From NCBI GenBank assembly GCA_964605575.1, contig CAZSDG010000002.1, positions 1-44,360 of the forward strand: a DNA stretch of 44,360 nt, read 5' to 3'. A program made the position numbers and the translations under genes. Shown piece by piece: positions 35,714 to 41,864 of this stretch; position 1 is the first letter of the stretch, and every line of letters starts with the position of its first letter. The stretch comes from JAAZHN01 sp964605575. Lineage in GTDB: Bacteria; Bacillota_I; Bacilli_A; RF39; UBA660. The notes beneath the pieces were generated by a model that did not search any database, was not told the DNA's origin, and was given only the letters and a program-made list of their open reading frames with translations.

Positions 35714-36970
35714 ATGAAAAAATTTATTATTGAAGGTGGTAATTTATTAACCGGTAACATTAAAATAAGTGGTTCAAAAAACAGTGCAGTTGCATTACTA
35801 CCGGCAGCAATATTATCTGATGATTTCTCTACCATATATAATGTTCCATCAATATCTGATACACACAATTTAATTCATATATTAGAATTGTTAGGTTGTG
35901 AAATCAAGTTTATGGATGATACTTTAGTGGTAAACTCTAAAAATCTTGAAAATAAAGTCATAGAAGAGCAAGAAGCATGCAAATTAAGAGCTTCATATTA
36001 CTTTATGGGAAGTCTTTTAGCAAAATTTAATAAAGTAGAAATGTATTTTCCGGGTGGATGTAATATTGGATCAAGACCAATAGATATACATTTAAAAGGA
36101 TTTGAAAAATTAGGTGCAAAAATCACCGCAAATGGAAATAAGTATTTAATTGAGGCAGAAGAGTTAGTAGGTGCAAATATTTATTTAGACTTTGCCAGTG
36201 TTGGAGCAACAATAAATTTAATGATTGCTTCTTCGAAAGCAAAAGGTATAACAATTATTGAAAATGCTGCTAAAGAACCTGAAATAGTCAATGTAGCAAC
36301 TTTTTTAAATAACATGGGAGCAAAAATAACTGGAGCCGGAACAAGCACTATTAAAATTGAAGGAGTAACTTCGCTTTCTAATGGAATTGTTGAAAATATT
36401 CCCGATCGAATTGAAGCTGGAACATACATAATAATAGGTGCATTAATTGGTCAAGATTTGGTAATTGAAGGTGTAATAAAAGAACACTTAGATGCATTAT
36501 TATCTAAATTAAAAGAAATGGGAGTAAATTTTAGCGTCTTTGGAAATTCGATAAAACTTTCAAAAGTTGATAATATGAAAGCGGTAAACATTAAAACACT
36601 TGTTTATCCCGGATTCCCAACTGACTTAGGTCAACCTATAAGCGTATTATTAACTCAATGTAATGGTAATTCTCTATTTGAAGAAACCATATTTGAGAAT
36701 AGACAAGGACATGTTGCTCATTTAAATAAAATGGGAGCAAACATATCTCCTTCAGGTCAAAATTTAATAATTAAGGGAAAATCCGAATTGAAAGGTGAAG
36801 AAGTTTGTTCAACAGATTTAAGAGCAGGCGCTTCATTAGTTTGCGCAGCTTTAATAGCTGATGGTACAAGCACAGTGAGAGAGATAGAACATATTCTAAG
36901 AGGATATGAAAATATTGTCGAAAAATTACAACACGTTGGAGCAAAAATAATTATTCAAGAAGAAATATAA
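35714..36970 (+). CDS. murA: UDP-N-acetylglucosamine 1-carboxyvinyltransferase
   Basis: First committed step of peptidoglycan synthesis. It has Lys22-Asn23 in GSKNSAVALL, the fosfomycin-target Cys116 in PGGCNIGSRP, and the late TDLRAGASLV. The ATG at 35714 gives 418 residues; the frame is open further upstream inside fba, but that part shows no family similarity. Its presence argues that the organism makes a cell wall. Confidence 0.96.
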   Translation: MKKFIIEGGNLLTGNIKISGSKNSAVALLPAAILSDDFSTIYNVPSISDTHNLIHILELLGCEIKFMDDTLVVNSKNLENKVIEEQEACKLRASYYFMGSLLAKFNKVEMYFPGGCNIGSRPIDIHLKGFEKLGAKITANGNKYLIEAEELVGANIYLDFASVGATINLMIASSKAKGITIIENAAKEPEIVNVATFLNNMGAKITGAGTSTIKIEGVTSLSNGIVENIPDRIEAGTYIIIGALIGQDLVIEGVIKEHLDALLSKLKEMGVNFSVFGNSIKLSKVDNMKAVNIKTLVYPGFPTDLGQPISVLLTQCNGNSLFEETIFENRQGHVAHLNKMGANISPSGQNLIIKGKSELKGEEVCSTDLRAGASLVCAALIADGTSTVREIEHILRGYENIVEKLQHVGAKIIIQEEI

Positions 36971-36983
36971 GAATTAAAAAATG

Positions 36984-37011
36984 TTGCTTTATCGTTTTCT
37001 TGTGATATAAT
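36984..37011 (+). promoter_or_regulatory. Promoter of rpmE
   Basis: TTGCTT (36984-36989), a 16-bp spacer and TATAAT (37006-37011) preceded by TGA. Confidence 0.65.
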
Positions 37012-37028
37012 TGACAAGAACGGAATTA

Positions 37029-37050
37029 CTATGACTGCTATTAGTCATGG
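37029..37050 (+). promoter_or_regulatory. Leader hairpin upstream of rpmE
   Basis: CTATGACT and AGTCATGG pair (six Watson-Crick pairs, a wobble and a closing CG) around a six-base loop, immediately before the GGAAGGAG ribosome site. It could be an autoregulatory r-protein leader. Confidence 0.45.
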
Positions 37051-37067
37051 CGGAAGGAGCAAATAAA

Positions 37068-37271
37068 ATGAAAGCAAATATTCATCCAGAACAAAAAGAA
37101 TGTAAAGTTGTTTGTGCATGTGGAAATGAATTTACTACTATGTCAAATAAAGACTCAATGCATATTGAAGTATGTAGTGAATGTCACCCTTTTTACACAG
37201 GAACTCAAGGAAAAACCAAGAAAACTGGAAAAGTTGAAAAATTTAACAAAAAGTATAATCTTGATAAATAA
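37068..37271 (+). CDS. rpmE: 50S ribosomal protein L31
   Basis: Ribosomal protein of the zinc-binding (C+) L31 type. The MKANIHPE start, CKVVCACGNEF and VCSECHPFYTG carry the cysteines. It is 67 residues. The ATG at 37068 follows GGAAGGAG; an upstream in-frame ATG at 37047 precedes that site and is not used. Confidence 0.95.
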   Translation: MKANIHPEQKECKVVCACGNEFTTMSNKDSMHIEVCSECHPFYTGTQGKTKKTGKVEKFNKKYNLDK

Positions 37272-37272
37272 G

Positions 37273-37296
37273 ACTGCAAGTAATTGCAGTTTTTTT
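37273..37296 (+). terminator. Terminator after rpmE
   Basis: ACTGCAA-GTAA-TTGCAGT followed by TTTTTT, just past the stop codon. Confidence 0.85.
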
Positions 37297-37327
37297 ATAA
37301 GTAACATATAATTAGATTGGTGATAAA

Positions 37328-37771
37328 ATGAAAATAGGAATATCAAGTGACCATAGAGGTTATGAAAAAAAACAAAAAATATTGGAGTTATTAAGTAAAA
37401 AGTATGAAATCATTGATTATGGAAATGATATTTTTGATCCAGAAGATGATTACCCAGATTATGCAATAAAAGTTAGCGAGGCTGTTGCAAGTGGCAAGCT
37501 AAACTATGGTATAACAATGTGTGGCAGTGGTATTGGAGTTTCAATAGCTGCGAATAAAGTAAAAGGTATCAGGTGTGCTAAAGTTGATAATGTTGAAGAT
37601 GCAAAATTATCCAAAAAAGATAATAACGCTAATGTAATTGCTTTGAATTCAAATAAAACAGTTGATGAATTAATATCTATAATCGAAGCTTATATCACTA
37701 CTCCATATAATGAAATACCTCGTTATCAAAGAAGAATAAACAAAATTTCAAATTACGAGGAAAACAAATGA
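37328..37771 (+). CDS. rpiB: Ribose-5-phosphate isomerase B (RpiB/LacAB family)
   Basis: Interconverts ribose-5-phosphate and ribulose-5-phosphate. ISSDHRGYEKK, EDDYPDYA and MCGSGIGVSIAANKVKGIRCA (with the active-site Cys) are characteristic. It is 147 residues. Its stop overlaps the next start (ATGA). Confidence 0.93.
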   Translation: MKIGISSDHRGYEKKQKILELLSKKYEIIDYGNDIFDPEDDYPDYAIKVSEAVASGKLNYGITMCGSGIGVSIAANKVKGIRCAKVDNVEDAKLSKKDNNANVIALNSNKTVDELISIIEAYITTPYNEIPRYQRRINKISNYEENK

Positions 37772-37974
37772 TAAAAGTAATAATCTATACAGCAAGTATA
37801 TTAATTAGTACATTTGCAATGACGGGGATTAATTTTGATTTAATAATAAAGAAAAAGCATATTTGGGAAGCTAGAATATTAGCAATACTTTTAGCTGTTT
37901 CTTTAGGATATTTGACGGGGTCATTTATAATTGACTTTTTAGAAGCCAGTCAAATCATTAAATATTGTTTATAA
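37768..37974 (+). CDS. DUF1146 (YwzB-like) membrane protein
   Basis: Short integral membrane protein of unknown function. Two hydrophobic segments flank a conserved loop with INFDLIIKKKHIWEARIL, and the end LGYLTGSFIIDFL resembles YwzB of B. subtilis. It is 68 residues, coupled to rpiB. The family is usually near atp or murA genes; murA is 0.8 kb upstream here. Confidence 0.75.
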   Translation: MIKVIIYTASILISTFAMTGINFDLIIKKKHIWEARILAILLAVSLGYLTGSFIIDFLEASQIIKYCL

Positions 37975-38023
37975 CATTTAATCATGCTATGATAACTATA
38001 AGTTAACGTAGCGAGGTGAATAA

Positions 38024-38725
38024 ATGGTTGAATTTATATTAATTGAAGATGATTTATTGATTCATAATACAGTTGAAAAAATCATTGTCAATTTATTATT
38101 TTCAAAAAGCATCGAATTTAATATTCAAACCTTTATTAATTATAATTCTGAACTTCAAAAAGTAATTGAAAGTAGCAGTATGAAAAAAATATATATTATT
38201 GATATACAATTAGCTGGTAAAATTTCCGGAATTTCAATTGCCGAAAAAATTAGAGAAAAAGACTGGGATAGTGAAATAATATTTATTACAAATCATTCTA
38301 AAATGTTTGAAAAAGTTTTTAATAATATATTAAATGTTTTTTCATTCATCGAAAAATTTCACAATTTTGAAGAAAGACTAACAGCCGATATTAAAAGAAT
38401 AATTTCCCATAAAATTGATAATGAAACTTTTAATTTTTCAAAAGGAAAAATAGATTTAAGAATACGTTTTAAAGAAATTATATATATTTTTCGTGAAACA
38501 AGCACCAGAAAAATTCATATAATTACTACAAATAATGAATTTATTATTTCGATGAATATTAAAGACATAATGTTAAAACTTGACGGTAGATTTGCTCAAG
38601 TTCACCGCGCTTGTATTGTTAACAAAGATCGTATAGTAAAATATGATTGGAGAAATAAATATTTTGAAACAGATAATAAAAAAATAGTATACTTGCTGTC
38701 ATCAAAATACAAAAAATCAATATGA
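38024..38725 (+). CDS. agrA: AgrA-type LytTR response regulator
   Basis: Output of an agr-type peptide quorum-sensing circuit. The receiver domain has acidic residues E8-D9-D10 and the phospho-acceptor Asp60 in IYIIDIQL. The LytTR DNA-binding domain covers about residues 140-233, with FAQVHRACIVNKDRIV and the terminal LLSSKYKKSI. It is 233 residues. The stop overlaps the agrC start (ATGA). GAGGTG precedes the ATG. Family assignment is firm; regulated genes are unknown. Confidence 0.9.
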   Translation: MVEFILIEDDLLIHNTVEKIIVNLLFSKSIEFNIQTFINYNSELQKVIESSSMKKIYIIDIQLAGKISGISIAEKIREKDWDSEIIFITNHSKMFEKVFNNILNVFSFIEKFHNFEERLTADIKRIISHKIDNETFNFSKGKIDLRIRFKEIIYIFRETSTRKIHIITTNNEFIISMNIKDIMLKLDGRFAQVHRACIVNKDRIVKYDWRNKYFETDNKKIVYLLSSKYKKSI

Positions 38726-39987
38726 ACTTTAATAGTTTTATCCTATTTTTTACAGTTATTTCATTATCAAGCCTTGTAAATATTTTTTGTATTAAAAAAA
38801 TATCTTCAAAACGAGTAGAATTCAACATAATTAATACTGTAATATTTATTGTAGCAACAATAATAGTTATGTTTAATAATTTACAAAACAATATTCTTTT
38901 ACTTTTACCAATTAATTTTGTAGTAATGCTAATATTAAATCGGTTTATATTCAAAATAGATAAAAATATTATATTTAAATATTTAACTGTATATTTTATT
39001 ATTGGGATAACAATCGATATTATGTTGTCAATATTATTAATAATATTTGGTTTTAACAATATTATAGAATTTAATAATGATAATCTATTTAAGTCCCTTT
39101 ACACCTTAATTCATTCGATATTTGTAATACTATTATTTTATAATAAAAAGACGTATTCAATTATCGATAGCATTGTTGTAAGCATTGAAAAAATTGAAAA
39201 TCAATTTGTTATAATTACTATTTTTGTTTTTATATCTAGTTTACTGATGAAATTTAATGTATCAGAAAAAATTATGATTAAAAAGTATCTATCAATAATA
39301 CTTATATTTACATTTTTATTAATGCTGATTATTAAATTATATAAAAGTATCTATAAAAATAGTTTACTAATTAATAATTTAATAAAGGCGGAAAAAATAA
39401 ATAATGAATATCGCTTAATGAAACACAATATTTTAAACGACTTAATTCATATTAAAACAAGTAAGACAGATGAAATTGTTCAAGAAACAATAAATAAATA
39501 CCTGGAAGAAAAAAACAATAATATAAATCTTGGGATTATTAAAGATGGAATTAACGGAATTATTTACTACAAAATGCCGGAAATTATTGATAATAAAATA
39601 AGTATATATATTAATAATGAACTAGAAGAAAATATAGAAAACCTTATTCCTGCAAGACAATATAAATCTTTTTGTGATATATTTTCTATTCTAATTGATA
39701 ATGCACAAGATGCAGCTTGTTGTAGTGAAAAAAAGAATATATACATAAATATATATAAAAATAATGAAGTATTAAATTTAATGGTTGCAAACTCATTTAA
39801 TAATAAAATTGATTTAGATCAGTTAGAAAATATTAACTATTCTACTAAACTCATTCCCAGTGGATTAGGTCTATTTTATATTAACAAAATAAATGATAAT
39901 AAGTTTAAAATAAATCGAATAATAAAAGAAGATGTATTTATTACTAAGGTATTGTGGAAAATAAATAATGACATTAAAAAAATATAG
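38722..39987 (+). CDS. agrC: AgrC-type GHKL sensor histidine kinase
   Basis: Predicted receptor for the cyclic peptide. The N-terminal half (about residues 1-210) holds six or more hydrophobic segments and no extracellular domain, typical of AgrC. The H-box is YRLMKHNILND with His235; the N-box is ILIDNAQDAA (Asn327) and the G-box is SGLGLFY (380-386). It is 421 residues and very rich in Asn, Ile and Lys. It overlaps agrA by 4 bp and faces agrD. Confidence 0.9.
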   Translation: MNFNSFILFFTVISLSSLVNIFCIKKISSKRVEFNIINTVIFIVATIIVMFNNLQNNILLLLPINFVVMLILNRFIFKIDKNIIFKYLTVYFIIGITIDIMLSILLIIFGFNNIIEFNNDNLFKSLYTLIHSIFVILLFYNKKTYSIIDSIVVSIEKIENQFVIITIFVFISSLLMKFNVSEKIMIKKYLSIILIFTFLLMLIIKLYKSIYKNSLLINNLIKAEKINNEYRLMKHNILNDLIHIKTSKTDEIVQETINKYLEEKNNNINLGIIKDGINGIIYYKMPEIIDNKISIYINNELEENIENLIPARQYKSFCDIFSILIDNAQDAACCSEKKNIYINIYKNNEVLNLMVANSFNNKIDLDQLENINYSTKLIPSGLGLFYINKINDNKFKINRIIKEDVFITKVLWKINNDIKKI

Positions 39988-40010
39988 ACAGTTTGCTTTC
40001 TAACTGTCTA
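39985..40010. terminator. Bidirectional terminator between agrC and agrD
   Basis: TAGACAGTT and AACTGTCTA form a 9-bp stem with an 8-base loop. On the minus strand it is followed by TATTTTTTT, a good terminator for agrBD. On the plus strand the tail is ATTTATTTTATT, so it can also end agrAC. The left arm includes the agrC stop. Confidence 0.8.
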
Positions 40011-40047
40011 CATTTATTTTATTACTTCAATTAATCTGTTTTTTTCT

Positions 40048-40164
40048 TTATAACAGAGACTTTGGACATTCTAGTTCATCTAAAATAAACCAAAAACAAG
40101 CTGTTCCATTGTTTACTGCAACTGTACTTAGAACAATTAATGTTGAAGCTAATAATTTTTTCAT
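40048..40164 (-). CDS. agrD: AgrD-type autoinducer peptide precursor (38 aa)
   Basis: Short reading frame on the minus strand that starts inside the agrB stop (ATGA) with a perfect AGGAGG seven bases upstream. It has the three AgrD parts: a Lys-Lys-hydrophobic leader (residues 1-22), a cyclisable core CFWFI starting at Cys23, and an acidic recognition tail with Pro. The region ACFWFILDELECPKSLL resembles Listeria (ACFMFVYEPKSP) and S. aureus type I (CDFIMDEVEVPKEL). The mature peptide is probably a thiolactone on Cys23; the tail cut is after Ile27 or Leu28. Cys33 in the tail is unusual. Confidence 0.88.
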   Translation of the reverse strand: MKKLLASTLIVLSTVAVNNGTACFWFILDELECPKSLL

Positions 40165-40697
40165 GTTTTCCTCCTTTCTTTAATATCAAAATTGAGATAA
40201 TTACGATAAGGTTGTCCAAATATTTTATAAGTAAATGGAGAAATCAAGAACAATTGAAAAGTAGCTGCCCAGAGCATGCTTGTTGAAACATTTTTTGGTA
40301 CAAAATTCAATAAAATGATGTATATAAATAATATAAACAATGTTAAAAATTTACTAAAAATTCTTTTTTTCTTATTAAGCATTGATTTTTTCACGGTGTC
40401 GGCAGGTGCCCAAATAGTATAAAAAGGTAGATAAATTATCAATAATATTAAAAATATATTTGTTGGTAAATCTATTTTAGTTATTAGAAAAGGAATAATA
40501 AGAAATGCTATTAGAGAAAAAAACCAACAATCCCTACTTTTAGACAAATGTATTCCAAAAGAAAAAGTCCGCAATGGGAAATAGCACAACATGAAAATAA
40601 TTGTATTATTAAAGTTATTTAGAAAAAAACTCAACAATAATATTACTAACAGTTTTGTCGTAGTCATAAGTATACCTTTTAACCCATAAATAAACAT
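40161..40697 (-). CDS. agrB: AgrB-type autoinducer processing peptidase
   Basis: Membrane cysteine endopeptidase that removes the AgrD tail and forms the thiolactone. The catalytic pair His50 and Cys57 (spacing 7, as His77/Cys84 in S. aureus) is in LRTFSFGIHLSKSRDC, with Arg43 conserved. Several hydrophobic segments surround it. At 178 residues the N-terminus is shorter than usual: it begins at FIYGLKGIL, and an in-frame TAA six codons upstream blocks extension. It is coupled to agrD. Confidence 0.9.
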   Translation of the reverse strand: MFIYGLKGILMTTTKLLVILLLSFFLNNFNNTIIFMLCYFPLRTFSFGIHLSKSRDCWFFSLIAFLIIPFLITKIDLPTNIFLILLIIYLPFYTIWAPADTVKKSMLNKKKRIFSKFLTLFILFIYIILLNFVPKNVSTSMLWAATFQLFLISPFTYKIFGQPYRNYLNFDIKERRKT

Positions 40698-40739
40698 TTC
40701 TTTTTCTTCTGTTTACAAAGAAATGTTTTTGTTTACAAA
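40692..40739 (-). promoter_or_regulatory. Inverted and direct repeats at the agrB start
   Basis: Two overlapping signals. A perfect 12-bp inverted repeat (40692-40703 and 40717-40728, 13-base loop) includes the agrB ATG in one arm. A 10-bp direct repeat TGTTTACAAA (40710-40719 and 40730-40739) has an exact 20-bp period, like paired LytTR sites. Confidence 0.55.
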
Positions 40740-40755
40740 ATTATTTATTTTATTA

Positions 40756-40785
40756 ATAATTACTTCCAATACTCTCACCAGTCAA
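40756..40785 (-). promoter_or_regulatory. Candidate promoter of agrBD
   Basis: On the minus strand TTGACT (40780-40785), an 18-bp spacer and AATTAT (40756-40761). It would place the repeats above within a leader of about 50 nt. Apart from this and the cspA -10, the 273-bp agrB-cspA gap shows nothing recognisable. Confidence 0.4.
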
Positions 40786-40904
40786 AGCATAGAGTAAAAA
40801 AAGAAGATTATTTAGTTTTAAGATTATAATGGTAATAACTTTGTTTAAAGTAAATAAATTTATATATTTAATATTATTTAGTCATTTTCAGACAAAAAAA
40901 CGAC

Positions 40905-40910
40905 TATAAT
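40905..40910 (+). promoter_or_regulatory. -10 element of cspA
   Basis: A perfect TATAAT about 60 bp before the cspA start, without a clear -35. It implies a leader of about 55 nt, which in cold-shock genes often carries regulatory structure. Confidence 0.45.
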
Positions 40911-40970
40911 AGACGTAATTTTAAAAAAATAAATATAATTAAGGAAAATTTAACTAAGATAAGAGGTGAT

Positions 40971-41174
40971 ATGATGTTTGGAATTGTAAGGTGGTTTGAT
41001 CTTGAAAAGGGTTATGGATTTGTTGTTTATAAAGACTTAGAAAATATATTTATTCATTATTCAGATGTTCTTAACTCTCAGTATAAAACACTAATTGAAG
41101 GTCAAAAAGTTTCATTTAAATTAGTTGAGACTTCAAGAGGATTAAGAGCCAAAGAAGTATATATTGTTGATTAA
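40971..41174 (+). CDS. Cold-shock domain protein
   Basis: Single-stranded nucleic-acid-binding protein of the CspA family. RNP1 is KGYGFVV and RNP2 is IFIHYSDV within a 67-residue beta barrel beginning FGIVRWFDLEKG. The AGAGGTG site serves either of two adjacent ATG codons (40971 or 40974). It is somewhat diverged from typical Csp (HYSDV instead of HFSAI). Confidence 0.92.
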   Translation: MMFGIVRWFDLEKGYGFVVYKDLENIFIHYSDVLNSQYKTLIEGQKVSFKLVETSRGLRAKEVYIVD

Positions 41175-41227
41175 ATAACTAGAAATTGTCTTAAAATAAT
41201 GCTATTATTAATTTAGGAGGAGCGCTT

Positions 41228-41767
41228 ATGAAAATAAATATAAGAGGTCAAAAACTTGAAATTACTGAACCGATAAAAAAACACATTGAAAGCAAATTAA
41301 CTAGATTGGAAAAATATTTTAATAAACCTGAAGAAGTAAATGTTCATGTTTTGGCAAAAATTAAAGGAATTAATCAAACTATTGAAGTAACAATTCCAAT
41401 AAATAAAGTAACATTAAGAGCTGAAGAAAGTCATTCAGATTTATATGCGGCAGTCGATTTAGTCATTGATAAGTTAGATGCCCAAATTAGAAAAAATAAA
41501 GATAAACTAAAGAAAAAAAGATCTGGAGAAACAAATGAATTTAGTTTTGTTGAAAGTTTTCCATCAGAATCAACTGAACCAGAAGAAGACAATAAAATAG
41601 TTAAAAGAAAACTTATTGAACTAAAACCAATGGATGATGAGGAAGCAATTTTACAGATGGAAATGTTAAATCATGACTTTTTCTTATTTAAAAACATTGA
41701 TAAAGACTGTTTCTCAGTTATTTATCGAAGAAAAGATGGAAATTACGGCATTATCGATACTGAATAA
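41228..41767 (+). CDS. hpf: Long-form ribosome hibernation promoting factor
   Basis: Binds the 30S subunit and dimerises ribosomes into 100S particles in stationary phase. It has an N-terminal RaiA/YfiA domain (MKINIRGQKLEITEPIKKHIESK) and a C-terminal dimerisation domain (VKRKLIELKPMDDEEAILQM..HDFFLFKN). It is 179 residues, the long form. AGGAGGAG precedes the ATG. The hpf-secA order is common in Bacillota. Confidence 0.96.
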   Translation: MKINIRGQKLEITEPIKKHIESKLTRLEKYFNKPEEVNVHVLAKIKGINQTIEVTIPINKVTLRAEESHSDLYAAVDLVIDKLDAQIRKNKDKLKKKRSGETNEFSFVESFPSESTEPEEDNKIVKRKLIELKPMDDEEAILQMEMLNHDFFLFKNIDKDCFSVIYRRKDGNYGIIDTE

Positions 41768-41793
41768 ACTATAGTAAAAACTATAGTTTTTTT
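41766..41793 (+). terminator. Terminator after hpf
   Basis: AAACTATAG-N6-CTATAGTTT followed by a T run; the first arm overlaps the hpf stop. Confidence 0.85.
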
Positions 41794-41864
41794 ATATAAA
41801 AAAACGATATATATGTGTAAAAATTGTCAATATATGATAAGATATTTCTTGTGGAGATGATAAA

